Source: Allorhizobium paknamense
GTDB taxonomy: Bacteria > Pseudomonadota > Alphaproteobacteria > Rhizobiales > Rhizobiaceae
DNA: 64,000 bases
Assembly (NCBI RefSeq): GCF_030815125.1
Contig: NZ_JAUSWH010000010.1
Coordinates: 1 to 64,000 of the forward strand
Direction: 5' to 3'
The translations under genes and the position numbers were made by a program. This document shows, piece by piece, positions 51,683 to 60,571 of the stretch (positions are counted from its first letter, which is position 1; each line of letters starts with the position of its first letter). The notes beneath the pieces were generated by a model. It searched no databases and was not told the DNA's origin. It saw only the letters and a program-made list of their open reading frames with translations.

Positions 51683-52783
51683 ACGATCACTCGTGCCCAT
51701 CCGGCTGATCTCCGGAAGGAGATCACCCAGGAAAATGCTCATGGCGGCGCCCTCTGCCGTGCCGCCATCGGGAAAATGCGTTCGCACCAGATCCGGTACG
51801 GAAAAGGAATCGATGAAGATGCGTGTCTGGCGATTGACCCGCTCGATCATCGCATCCAAAGCCGGGACGGGCAGATCGCCTCCGATCAGGATGAGCCCCG
51901 GCGATAGGAAACCGCCAATCGCGATGATGGCATCCTTCAGATGCTCTGCCGCTTGGGTAGCCCAGGCCGCCAGCGCTTCGGTTTCGCTGCCCCTGGCGGT
52001 TGCCATGAAGGCGGTGAAGCTGTCGCTGTTCAACACCTCATCGAGGGGTATACGCTGGGGACCTGTCCGCATGGCGCCGATATTGCCTGCACGGCCATGT
52101 TCCCCCCGGAAAGGCTTAGCACCGAACAGCAGGCCTGCTTCGATGCGGCGTCCAACCAGAATGACGACGATACCCCCGTCGCATTCGCCGACACCGAGAA
52201 CGTGCTCGGCAATCAGCGCGGCTTCCTTGTCTTCAAGCGTGGTGAGGGGCAGCCCGCCTGTCCGGTCGATCCAGACGTGGGCCTCAGGCGGTGCATCGGC
52301 GGAGACGGCAATCGCCAGACCGCGACACCCGGCCCGGCGATTGCCTTGGGCCAGCAAGGTGTCGATTGCCCTATCCACCTCTTCAGCGGATCGAAAGTCT
52401 GTCGTTTCCACCACGCGCCCGCTGAGATCGACAAGGCAAATCTTGCCTCCGGCAGCCGTCCAGCGCAGGCCAAGCGCATAGGCGCTTTCCGGCTTCAGCA
52501 GATATTCGGTGGAAACATAGCGTCCACCACCGGACCGCTTGCGCTGAACCACATGCCCGGCTTCCAGAAGCCGCGCCATGATACCGGCAATGGCAGGTTC
52601 GGTCAGTTGCAGCCGGGCGGAAAGCTCAAGACGCGTTTGCGGGCCTGAACGGCGCAGAATCTCGAGGGCGGTCCGCGAATTATGCGCCGCGATATCGGTG
52701 GGGCTGATGCCTGGCGTTTCGCTGGCGGAATGACTGGCGCGTCGTGTCCGGCGCGCCAGTCTCAAGGGAGTGATGGCTGGCAA
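51680..52783 (-). CDS. ROK-family transcriptional regulator, stop codon from the MITE
   Basis: 367 residues. Winged helix at residues about 45-80 (TRLELSARLQLTEPAIAGIMARLLEAGHV) and a ROK domain with GLAIAVSADAPPEAHVW and FRGEHGRAGNIGAM. The usual DANAAA of active sugar kinases is replaced by EDKEAALIAEHV, so it is a regulator, not an enzyme. It lies 95 bases after the DapA-family gene on the same strand. The TAG stop lies in the MITE end, so the original C-terminus may be lost or nearly intact; family length suggests little is missing. Confidence 0.88.
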   Translation of the reverse strand: MPAITPLRLARRTRRASHSASETPGISPTDIAAHNSRTALEILRRSGPQTRLELSARLQLTEPAIAGIMARLLEAGHVVQRKRSGGGRYVSTEYLLKPESAYALGLRWTAAGGKICLVDLSGRVVETTDFRSAEEVDRAIDTLLAQGNRRAGCRGLAIAVSADAPPEAHVWIDRTGGLPLTTLEDKEAALIAEHVLGVGECDGGIVVILVGRRIEAGLLFGAKPFRGEHGRAGNIGAMRTGPQRIPLDEVLNSDSFTAFMATARGSETEALAAWATQAAEHLKDAIIAIGGFLSPGLILIGGDLPVPALDAMIERVNRQTRIFIDSFSVPDLVRTHFPDGGTAEGAAMSIFLGDLLPEISRMGTSDR

Positions 52784-52878
52784 GGGGTATCTCCAATAGC
52801 AACGCTACGGATGATCAAACTTCAATCCTGCCTTGCTATCAAAACGGCCTGCGTCCGTCCATCACATCGGCCTTCGCT

Positions 52879-53820
52879 TCATGCCTTTTCGGGATAGCGG
52901 GATGTATACCAGGCGCGGAACAGCGCATACTGATTTTCAAGATGGCGGCGCTGCGAGGCGCTGAGCTCATCCGTTTCGTTGAAATGCAGGCTGTATTCGC
53001 TGTCGCCGTTCAGCACCATCAGATATTTGTAGTGCAGCACGAGATCCGGTCCTTCGTCATAGGTGGAAAGAACCATCAAGGCTTCTTCCAGTTCGCGCGC
53101 TTCCGCCCGTGCTGGCGCATCGCCCTTGGCCGCCTTTTCGCAGAGTGCAACCAGATGCAGCACTTCCTTCGGCAGCGCATTGCCAATGCCGGTGATCGCG
53201 CCCCGCGCGCCGCAATTGACGAAGCCATGATACACACCGGTATCGACGCCAACCATCAGCGTCAGATCGTCATCGCCTGCGGTGATGTTTTCCGCAGCAT
53301 AGGTCATGTCCTGCTTGCCGCCGAATTCCTTGAAGCCGATCAGGTTCGAGAAGCGGCTGCGCAGATCGAAGAAGAGATCGGCCCGCGTGGCAAAGCCGTA
53401 ATAGGGGCTGTTATATATCACGGCAGGCAAGCCATTGGCCGCTTCCAGAACGGCGGAAAAATGCGCTTTTTGAGCCGCGACAGACGACCCGCGCGACAGC
53501 ACGCGCGGAATAACCATCAGGCCTTTCGCGCCGACTTTCGCGGCATGCGCCGCATGGGCGGCAGCCGCCTTGGTGTTGACCGCGCCGGTGCCGACGATCA
53601 CGGGAACACCGGCTTCAGCAAGGCGGGCCACGCCGGTCTGGCGCTCCTCATCTGTCAGCAGCGGCCAGTCGCCCATGGAGCCGCAGTAGACCACGGCGGA
53701 CATGCCAGCAGCAATCAATTCCCGACCCTTTTTGACCAGAGCGTCGAAGTCCGGCGTGCGGTCCTCCTTGCACGGTGTCATGAGTGCGGGAATGCATCCC
53801 GTAAAAACCGTATTCGCCAT
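52879..53820 (-). CDS. DapA-family aldolase/dehydratase
   Basis: 313 residues, class I lyase of the dihydrodipicolinate synthase/N-acetylneuraminate lyase superfamily. The Schiff-base lysine is in LIGFKEFGGK (about 165) and the tyrosine in VIYNSPYYG. It lacks the exact substrate motifs of DapA or NanA, so it likely acts on a 2-oxo sugar acid. It lies after the threonate genes on the same strand, with a repeat-filled gap between, and ahead of a ROK regulator. Confidence 0.88.
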   Translation of the reverse strand: MANTVFTGCIPALMTPCKEDRTPDFDALVKKGRELIAAGMSAVVYCGSMGDWPLLTDEERQTGVARLAEAGVPVIVGTGAVNTKAAAAHAAHAAKVGAKGLMVIPRVLSRGSSVAAQKAHFSAVLEAANGLPAVIYNSPYYGFATRADLFFDLRSRFSNLIGFKEFGGKQDMTYAAENITAGDDDLTLMVGVDTGVYHGFVNCGARGAITGIGNALPKEVLHLVALCEKAAKGDAPARAEARELEEALMVLSTYDEGPDLVLHYKYLMVLNGDSEYSLHFNETDELSASQRRHLENQYALFRAWYTSRYPEKA

Positions 53821-54145
53821 TCTTCAATCCCTTTGCTGACAGCACGCCCCTTTGAGGGCTTCAGATATATCACATATCGAAATCCTGTCGACCGATAAAT
53901 CGCGTCGAGTCGGCAAAGGGCTGGGAAACAGCCCGTGTCATACGGAGAGTCATTGAAGATGACTCTCCGTATTCCATTTTCGAATATCTCAAGCCCCTGA
54001 TGCATTTGAGATATTCGAAATATCTTCAAGGCGAGGATGCGTTAGCATCTTCGAGCCTTGGTATCAGAGCATTGTCCTGAGAAAAGCGGAATCCGGTTCT
54101 CTGTCCGGACATGCTGGAAAACGGAGCGATAGAAAGTTTCCGTGG
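53821..54145. other. Gap holding three stem-loops and a family C repeat
   Basis: Arms TACGGAGAGTCAT (53941-53953) and ATGACTCTCCGTA (53959-53971), then TTTCGAATATCTCAA (53978-53992) and TTGAGATATTCGAAA (54006-54020), then a GGATGC-GTTA-GCATC stem near 54035-54050. A family C remnant (GGAATCCGGTTCTCTGTCCGG) follows. No gene. The hairpins probably end the otnC transcript. Confidence 0.7.
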
Positions 54146-54784
54146 TTAAATCTTGTTCGGAAAGCGCCTGTTCAACTCCGTCGTTTCATCGCAGGTGAGC
54201 GGCCTGGTCTTTTCGCCGCGCAGCATCAGAAACAGCTTGGCGGTTTCCTCCAGTTCCTCCGCTGCGTAGACCGCTTCCGCCAGGTCGGCGCCTGCGACCA
54301 CCGGCCCGTGATTGGCCAGCAGCACAGCATGGGCATTCAGCGTTTTATCCGCCACCGCCTGAGCCAGCGCCTCATCGCCGGGCGGGAAATAGGGCACGAG
54401 CGGCAGACGGCCCACCCGCATCACATAATAGGCGGTCAAAGGCGGCAGCACGTCCTCGGCATTCAGGTCGCACAGGCAACTGACGGCAACGCAATGGGTG
54501 GAGTGGAGATGGACCACCGCGCCCGCCTTTGGCCGTGTCTGATACATCACCCGGTGCAGAAAGGCTTCCTTGGTCGGCAGATCGCCGGCGACATGGCGGC
54601 CTTCTCTGTCCAGTTTGGAAATCCGGGCGGGGTCAATCGTCCCCATGGAGGAGCCGGTGGGCGTCATCAGCCAGCCATCCTCGACCTTCAGGCTGATATT
54701 GCCGGTGGAGCCTGCGGTCAGGCCGCGGTCGAACAGGGATTTGGCAAAGGAGGCAATCTGTTCGCGCTGTTTGGTCTCGCTCAT
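54146..54784 (-). CDS. otnC: 3-oxo-tetronate 4-phosphate decarboxylase
   Basis: 212 residues of the class II aldolase/adducin fold. Zinc ligands appear in VVHLHSTHCVAV (His-x-His) and LLANHGPVV; STGNISLK binds the phosphate. With the kinase, isomerase and dehydrogenase next door it should release CO2 from 3-oxo-tetronate 4-phosphate to give dihydroxyacetone phosphate. ATG 54784 overlaps the otnK stop (ATGA). Last of the four-gene unit. Confidence 0.9.
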   Translation of the reverse strand: MSETKQREQIASFAKSLFDRGLTAGSTGNISLKVEDGWLMTPTGSSMGTIDPARISKLDREGRHVAGDLPTKEAFLHRVMYQTRPKAGAVVHLHSTHCVAVSCLCDLNAEDVLPPLTAYYVMRVGRLPLVPYFPPGDEALAQAVADKTLNAHAVLLANHGPVVAGADLAEAVYAAEELEETAKLFLMLRGEKTRPLTCDETTELNRRFPNKI

Positions 54785-56043
54785 CCGGCAATCTCCAGGG
54801 CGCGTTCAAAGAAATCGGGGCCGCCGAAATTCCCGCTTTTCAGCGCCACTTGCAAGGGATTGGCGGCAAGCGTCGTGGTCCAGGGTACGCCAGGGGCGAT
54901 TTCCGCGCCAATGGTCAGACCTTTAATCTTCAGGGCTGAAATGACCGCGCCAGAGGTTTCCCCACCCGCCACCAGCAGGCGGGCAGTGCCGTCGGCCACC
55001 AGACCGCTGGCAATGGCCGCAAGCGCCTGTTCCATCATCGCGCCCGCCCGTTCCCGTCCATAGCGCTGCTGATTTGCCTCCACCTCCGCCGGATCGGCGG
55101 AGCCGTAGATCACCACCGGCACGCTCTCCGACTGACTGCGCGCCCAGGCAAGCGCCTCTTCCACCACCGACTGACCGTCGGCCACGGCATCGAGGTTTAT
55201 CCGCAGGCTTGGCCAAAGCGCCTTGGCGCGAAGGAGTTGCTGGCGCGTCGCCTGAGAGCAACTGCCGGAGAGGATGGCCGTTTTCACCTTTGCAGCGGGG
55301 CTTGTGCCGTTGCTTTTTTCCGCCTTGCGGCTGATGCCGAAATTCTGCGGCAGCCCCATGGCCAGTGCTGACCCGCCGGTCAGCAGCCGATGGCTGCGCA
55401 CAGCCTTTCCCAGCACCCGCAAATGCGCATCATGAATGGCATCGACGACGACAAAGCGCTTGCCCTCGGACAGGGCCGCCGCAAAAGCACCGGCAATGGC
55501 TGCCTCGCCCGCGGACACCACCTCATGCGGCACAAGCCCGACGGGATGGGCCGACTGTTCCGCCATCAGCGCCACCAGGTCGGAGCGCCGCATGGGGGTG
55601 AGCGGATGATCTTTCATCGGCGAATCCTGCAGCAATTGCCGTCCGACGAAGAGATGGCCGTTGAAAACTGTCCTGCCGTTTTGCGGGAAGGCCGGGCAGA
55701 CCACGGCAATCTCCGCACCGAGCGCCTCGGCAAGCGCATCCGCCACCGGGCCGATATTGCCCGCCGCCGTGGAATCGAAGGTCGAGCAATATTTGAAAAA
55801 GATCTGCCCAGCGCCGCGCTCGCTCAGCCAGGCCAGCGCTGCCAGCGACTGTGAAACGGCCTGATCGGCGGGAATGGTACGCGATTTCAGTGCCACCACC
55901 ACGGCCTCGGCATCGCCGATGTCAAAGCCTGGCCGGGGAATGCCGATGGTCATCACCACCTTCATGCCTTCGCGGGCGAGAATGCTGGCAATATCGGTGG
56001 CGCCGGTAAAATCATCGGCAATGACGCCGAGAAAGAGAGGCAT
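54781..56043 (-). CDS. otnK: 3-oxo-tetronate kinase (DUF1537 family)
   Basis: About 420 residues. The N-terminal GVIADDFTGATDIASILAREG and PVVIYGSADPAEVEANQQ plus C-terminal LLVAGGETSGAVISAL are typical of the four-carbon sugar-acid kinases. Phosphorylates 3-oxo-tetronate with ATP in the L-threonate/erythronate pathway. ATG 56043 has GAGGGAG upstream; the frame is open to 56076. Confidence 0.92.
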   Translation of the reverse strand: MPLFLGVIADDFTGATDIASILAREGMKVVMTIGIPRPGFDIGDAEAVVVALKSRTIPADQAVSQSLAALAWLSERGAGQIFFKYCSTFDSTAAGNIGPVADALAEALGAEIAVVCPAFPQNGRTVFNGHLFVGRQLLQDSPMKDHPLTPMRRSDLVALMAEQSAHPVGLVPHEVVSAGEAAIAGAFAAALSEGKRFVVVDAIHDAHLRVLGKAVRSHRLLTGGSALAMGLPQNFGISRKAEKSNGTSPAAKVKTAILSGSCSQATRQQLLRAKALWPSLRINLDAVADGQSVVEEALAWARSQSESVPVVIYGSADPAEVEANQQRYGRERAGAMMEQALAAIASGLVADGTARLLVAGGETSGAVISALKIKGLTIGAEIAPGVPWTTTLAANPLQVALKSGNFGGPDFFERALEIAG

Positions 56044-56082
56044 TGTTCGATCTCCCTCGAAAGATTGGTCAGGCAACGTCAG

Positions 56083-56865
56083 TCAGGGCCTCTTGAACGG
56101 CTCAAACCAATGAAGACCGTCGGTTGTACTGCCGCGCGGATTGTATTCGCAGCCGACAAATCCCTGGTAGCCAAGCCGGTCCAGTTCGGACAACAGGAAG
56201 GGATAGTTCAGTTCCTCGCCATCCGGCTCGTTGCGGGAGGGAATGCTGGCAATCTGTACATGCCCGACCAGCGGCAGGGCCTGTCTCAGCCGCGTGGTGA
56301 CGTCGCCATGCAGGATCTGGCAGTGATAAATGTCGAATTGCAGTTTTGCATTGGCGTGCCCGGATTGGCGGATGAAGGCCTCAGCCGTGTCGAAACTGTT
56401 CAGGAAATAGCCCGGCATGTTGCGGCCATTGATCGGCTCCAGCAGCAGATCGAGGCCCTTTTGCGCCAGCCGGGCTGCCGCGTGGTCCAGAGCACGGCGA
56501 TAGCTTGCAACGGCTTTCGCATCCGCAGGATCGGCCACGCCCGCCATCATGTGCAGCCGCTGGACGCCGGTTGCCTCGGCATAGTCCAGCGCTTGGGCCA
56601 CGCCTGTCTGGAACTCCTCGAAGCGGTCGGGCAGGGCGGCAATCCCACGCTCGCCCGCGCTCCAATTGCCGGGCGGCATGTTGAACAGCGCCTGCGTCAG
56701 GTTATTGCGGGTCAATCGCGCCTGAATGGCCTCGGGTGAAGCTTCATAGGGGAAGAGATATTCGACGGCGGAAAATCCAGCTTCAGCGGCGGCATCGAAG
56801 CGATCGAGAAAGGACCACTCGGTGAACATCATCGTCAGATTGGCGGCGAAGACGGGCATGATCAT
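56083..56865 (-). CDS. otnI: 2-oxo-tetronate isomerase (hydroxypyruvate isomerase-like)
   Basis: 260 residues, TIM barrel of the Hyi/xylose-isomerase-like group: FAANLTMMFTEWSFLDRF, LEPINGRNMPGYFLNS (metal-binding Glu) and FDIYHCQILHGD, GHVQIASIPSRNEPDGEE, CEYNPRGST. In this cluster it converts 2-oxo-tetronate to 3-oxo-tetronate. ATG 56865 overlaps the ltnD stop. A true hydroxypyruvate isomerase is less likely here. Confidence 0.9.
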   Translation of the reverse strand: MIMPVFAANLTMMFTEWSFLDRFDAAAEAGFSAVEYLFPYEASPEAIQARLTRNNLTQALFNMPPGNWSAGERGIAALPDRFEEFQTGVAQALDYAEATGVQRLHMMAGVADPADAKAVASYRRALDHAAARLAQKGLDLLLEPINGRNMPGYFLNSFDTAEAFIRQSGHANAKLQFDIYHCQILHGDVTTRLRQALPLVGHVQIASIPSRNEPDGEELNYPFLLSELDRLGYQGFVGCEYNPRGSTTDGLHWFEPFKRP

Positions 56866-57788
56866 TCTGCCTTTTCAGGAAGTTGCGCACCGGAAAGCTG
56901 CGCATAAAGCCGGGCCAGCGAGGAATCGTCATCGCGTCCCATCCCCGCTCCCGAAGCGGCGAGATAGACTTGCAACGCCGCAGCGCTCAAGGGCACCGGA
57001 TAGCGCTCGCTGCGCGCCATGTCCTGAATAATGCCGAGATCCTTGACGAAAATGTCCACGGCGCTGAGCGGCGTATAATCCCCTGCGAGCACATGCGGGA
57101 TGCGATTTTCAAACATCCAGGAATTTCCGGCGGAGGCGGTGATGACCTCATAGACCTTCTCAAGGTCCAGCCCCTGCTTGGCGGCAAAGGTAATGGCCTC
57201 GCAGGCGGCGGCGATATGCACACCGGCCAAAAGCTGATTGATCATCTTGAAGGCTGCGCCGAGGCCTGCGGCATCGCCCAGTTCATAGACCTTGGCAGCC
57301 ATGGCGTCGAGCGCAGGGCGGGCTGCGGCAAAGGCCGCGTGCGTGCCGGAGGCCATGATGGTCAGTTCGCCCTTGGCGGCGCGCGCCGCGCCGCCGGAGA
57401 TCGGCGCATCGAGATAATGAATGCCATTTGCCTCCAGCCGGGCGGAGAGACGGCGGGCAATGGCCGGATCCATGGTGGCCGACGAGATGAAGACCGCGCC
57501 CGGCCGCATCTTTGTGGCAATCCCCTCCGGTCCGAACAGTACGGTTTCCGTCTGCGCGGCATTGACGACCACGGAAACGACGATCTCCGCCTCACCGATC
57601 TCGGCTGGCAGGTTGGTGAACCCGCGCCCGCCTTCGCTGACGAAGCGCGCCACGGCCTCAGGCGAAACATCGGCACCCAGCACCTCAAGACCCGCCCTCT
57701 TGAGGGAAAGCGCCATGCCAAACCCCATGGAACCGAGGCCGATCACGGCAGCGACCCTTGGCGTGCTGACAGAGTGAGAAACGGACAT
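56862..57788 (-). CDS. ltnD: L-threonate dehydrogenase (beta-hydroxyacid dehydrogenase family)
   Basis: 308 residues. Dinucleotide motif VIGLGSMGFGMALSLKRAG near the start; DAPISGGAARAAKGELTIMASG binds the substrate; the catalytic lysine lies in AAFKMINQLLAGVH. NAD-dependent oxidation of L-threonate to 2-oxo-tetronate. ATG 57788 follows AAGGAGA; the frame is open to 57815. First gene of the otn unit and downstream of the MFS gene on the same strand. Confidence 0.9.
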   Translation of the reverse strand: MSVSHSVSTPRVAAVIGLGSMGFGMALSLKRAGLEVLGADVSPEAVARFVSEGGRGFTNLPAEIGEAEIVVSVVVNAAQTETVLFGPEGIATKMRPGAVFISSATMDPAIARRLSARLEANGIHYLDAPISGGAARAAKGELTIMASGTHAAFAAARPALDAMAAKVYELGDAAGLGAAFKMINQLLAGVHIAAACEAITFAAKQGLDLEKVYEVITASAGNSWMFENRIPHVLAGDYTPLSAVDIFVKDLGIIQDMARSERYPVPLSAAALQVYLAASGAGMGRDDDSSLARLYAQLSGAQLPEKAE

Positions 57789-58049
57789 GTAATGTCTCCT
57801 TGAACATCGGAACATTCATCCGGCCCGGGGGGCCGGATGGGGCAGAACAGTCTAGAGCACTGCTGGAATTGGATATGCGCTCTAACCCTTTGTTTTTACA
57901 AATTTCCCGGCAGAAAATCGCTATAGACTTCTCCTGGAAATGCTCTAGTGCACTGACGCATTCACGTTGTTCATGCTAACGTGCACTAGATCTTTGTTTA
58001 TGCATTGATTTTTCCAAACCAAGATGAATCCTTTGTTTGGATCAATGCA
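57789..58049. repeat. Intergenic repeats between the transporter and ltnD
   Basis: Family C copy (57879-57950: AATTTCCCGGCAGAAAATC, TCTCCTGGAAATGCTC) and a pair TCTAGTGCAC / GTGCACTAGA (57945-57990 region) forming a large stem. No gene and no copy of the GGCAGCGCTGCC operator. The hairpins could separate transporter and enzyme expression. Confidence 0.6.
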
Positions 58050-59366
58050 CTAGCGATTCACCGTTTTCGCGGGAACACACAGCGTTGCAATGCAGCCGAT
58101 CACCAGCGCGACGGCCAGGAAATACATGCCGATGGCGTTATTGCCGGTCATGTCTTTCAGGGTGCCGATCATGAAAGGCCCGAGGAAGCCCGCAAGATTG
58201 CCGAGCGAGTTGATCCAGGCGATGCCGGCGGCAGCGCCGGTTCCGGCGAGAAATGCAGTGGGCAGCGACCAGAAGAGCGGCGCACAGGAAATCGCTCCGG
58301 CGGCGGCAACAGACAGGGCGGCAATGGCCAGCGGAATACTCGGCGCCACGGTGGCTGCGACGAAGCCGATGCAGGCGAAGCCCGCCGGAACCACCAGATG
58401 CCAGCGCCGTTCGCGGAAATGATCGGCGGAGCGGCCAAGCGCCAGCATCACGATGAAGGTGCAGATATAGGGAATGGCAGAGACGAGGCCGACATTGAAA
58501 TTGCCCACCACGCCGGACGCCTTGACCAGCGTCGGCATCCAGAAATTCAGGCCGTACTGGCCAAGCACGAAGCAGAAATAGATGAGGCTCATCAGCCAGA
58601 CGCGGCCATCGCGAAGCGTATCGCCAAGGCTGTGTGGGCTGGACGATTTAACCCGGTTTTCCGCCTCCATATTGGCAAGAAGAACGGATTTTTCCGCCCC
58701 ACTCAGCCAGCGCGCCTCCTCTATGCGGTTATCGAGATAGAAAAACACGGCAACGCCCAGCAGCACGGCCGGAAGCGCTTCGATCAGGAACATCCACTGC
58801 CAGCCCGAAAGACCGTGGGCCTTATGGAAGCTATCCATGATCCAGCCCGAAAGCGGATTGCCGAAGATTGCAGAAACCGGAATGGCCGACATGAAGGTCG
58901 CGATGATCCGTGCCCGCCGGGCCGACGGATACCACGCGGTCAGATACAGGATGATGCCCGGGAAAAAGCCCGCTTCGGCAATCCCCAACAGAAAGCGCAG
59001 CAGGTAGAAAACCGTTTCCGAGGTGGTGAAGGCAAAGGCTGCGGAAATGATCCCCCAGGTGACCATGATCCGGGCGATCCAGATCCGCGCGCCCACCCTG
59101 TTCATCAGGAGATTGCTCGGCACTTCAAATAGAAAATAGCCGATGAAGAAGATACCGGCCCCGATACCATAAGCGGCATCCGAAAGGCCAAGCTCGCTCG
59201 ACATCTGCAATTTTGCGAAACCGACATTCACGCGGTCCAGATAGGCCACGACATAGCATAGCATCAGGAACGGCACGATCCGCCAGAAGACTTTTCGATA
59301 GGCAGTGTTTTCCACGGCATCGGCCACGCTCAAGGGCGCTGCCGATGCCTGTTCGAGCATCGTCAT
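58050..59366 (-). CDS. MFS transporter, anion:cation symporter family (sugar-acid uptake)
   Basis: About 438 residues, 12 helices. ACS-type signatures: FLMLCYVVAYLDRVNVGFAKLQM in helix 1 and LLRFLLGIAEAGFFPGIILYLTAWYP in helices 4-5. Related carriers import tartrate, glucarate and similar acids. Start choice: ATG 59366 lies a good distance after GGAGGAGG. Being next to the threonate genes and divergent from a LacI regulator, it most likely imports L-threonate or a related four-carbon acid. Confidence 0.9.
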   Translation of the reverse strand: MTMLEQASAAPLSVADAVENTAYRKVFWRIVPFLMLCYVVAYLDRVNVGFAKLQMSSELGLSDAAYGIGAGIFFIGYFLFEVPSNLLMNRVGARIWIARIMVTWGIISAAFAFTTSETVFYLLRFLLGIAEAGFFPGIILYLTAWYPSARRARIIATFMSAIPVSAIFGNPLSGWIMDSFHKAHGLSGWQWMFLIEALPAVLLGVAVFFYLDNRIEEARWLSGAEKSVLLANMEAENRVKSSSPHSLGDTLRDGRVWLMSLIYFCFVLGQYGLNFWMPTLVKASGVVGNFNVGLVSAIPYICTFIVMLALGRSADHFRERRWHLVVPAGFACIGFVAATVAPSIPLAIAALSVAAAGAISCAPLFWSLPTAFLAGTGAAAGIAWINSLGNLAGFLGPFMIGTLKDMTGNNAIGMYFLAVALVIGCIATLCVPAKTVNR

Positions 59367-59438
59367 GATCATCCTCCTCCAATGAACCAACAGGCGCGCT
59401 GAACCCCCACGCGCTGGCCGCTGCCTGAAAATCCTCCG

Positions 59439-59509
59439 ATTGGCAGCGCTGCCAATTCCTGTATCGGATTTTGGCAGCGCTGCCAAGAGTGAATCTGGCA
59501 GCGCTGCCA
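59439..59509. promoter_or_regulatory. Three GGCAGCGCTGCC operator palindromes
   Basis: ATTGGCAGCGCTGCCAAT (59439-59456), TTGGCAGCGCTGCCAA (59471-59486) and TGGCAGCGCTGCCA (59496-59509) are perfect palindromes with the same 14-bp core and the central CG step typical of LacI/GntR-type (LacI family) operators. Centres are 31 and 24 bp apart. They fill the divergent promoter between the MFS gene and lacI-like gene. Confidence 0.85.
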
Positions 59510-59575
59510 TTGAACATCGATGAGAGGAACGTGATATGCTGGCACCACGATTCCTCCGCTTGCACGGCCCGCCCC

Positions 59576-60571
59576 ATGGATCAGAAAACCAGCCTCATTA
59601 CCCTGACGGACGTTGCCGAGGCCGCCGGTGTCGGCGAAAGCACGGTGTCACGCGTGCTGCGCAATCACGGATCCTTCTCGGAAAAAACCCGGATGCGTGT
59701 GATGGAGGCGGTGGAGCGGCTGGGTTACGTGCCGAACCGGATCGCCGGGGCGCTTGCCTCCACGGGCACGCCTCTCGTTGCCATTCTCGTGCCGTCGCTG
59801 TCCAATATCGTCTTTGCCGATCTGATGAGCGGTATCACCAGAACGCTGGAAGCGCGGCAGCGTCAGGCGGTCTTTGCCGTCACCGATTACGATCCGGAAA
59901 AGGAAGAGGCGCTGGTGGCTGCCGTGCTTGCCTGGCGGCCGGCGGCGGTGATGCTGGTTGGGCTTGAACACAGCGAGGGCACGCGCCGCATGCTGCGCGC
60001 CTCCGGTTGCCGCATCGTGGAATTGCTGGACATCGATGGCGAGCCTCTCGATATCGCCGTTGGCTTTTCCCATCGCGCCGCAGGCCGCGAAACGGCAGCA
60101 CGTCTTGTTGCGGCGGGCCGGAGCAAGATTGCCTATGTCGGTCACGATCTGGAGCGTGACACGCGCAGCGCCAAGCGTTTCAGCGGCTTTTTGGAGGGCC
60201 TTGCGGCGGCAGGCCTCACCCTCGCGGCCCGGGAGATCTGTGATGCGCCCTCCTCGGTTGGCGCAGGCAAGGCCGGGCTTGCCGCCCTGCTGGCGCGGCA
60301 TGCCGATCTCGACGCCGTCTATTTTTCCAATGACGACATGGCGCTGGGTGGCTATTTCCACTGTCTCGCTGTGGGCCTTTCGGTGCCGGGCGATCTCTCC
60401 CTCATCGGCTTCAATGCGCTCGATATCTGCCGCCATACGCCGCAGCCCATCGCCAGCGTGCTTACGCCGCGCATCGAAACCGGCCAGCGCGCTGCCGAAC
60501 TGTTTTTGAACGACGCGCCGGCACAGACGCTCGATCTGGGCTTCACGCTGATCCCCGGCGGCACGCTGTAG
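59576..60571 (+). CDS. LacI-family regulator of the threonate cluster
   Basis: 331 residues from ATG 59576. Helix-turn-helix LTDVAEAAGVGESTVSRVLRN (about 9-29), then hinge GYVPNRIAGALAS and sensor domain LVAILVPSLSNIVFADLMSGI. The subgroup resembles GntR-type gluconate repressors. The frame is open upstream to the second palindrome; the Shine-Dalgarno before 59576 is weak and GTG 59531 after GAGAGGAA is an alternative. Divergent from the MFS gene, facing the three palindromes. Confidence 0.9.
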   Translation: MDQKTSLITLTDVAEAAGVGESTVSRVLRNHGSFSEKTRMRVMEAVERLGYVPNRIAGALASTGTPLVAILVPSLSNIVFADLMSGITRTLEARQRQAVFAVTDYDPEKEEALVAAVLAWRPAAVMLVGLEHSEGTRRMLRASGCRIVELLDIDGEPLDIAVGFSHRAAGRETAARLVAAGRSKIAYVGHDLERDTRSAKRFSGFLEGLAAAGLTLAAREICDAPSSVGAGKAGLAALLARHADLDAVYFSNDDMALGGYFHCLAVGLSVPGDLSLIGFNALDICRHTPQPIASVLTPRIETGQRAAELFLNDAPAQTLDLGFTLIPGGTL

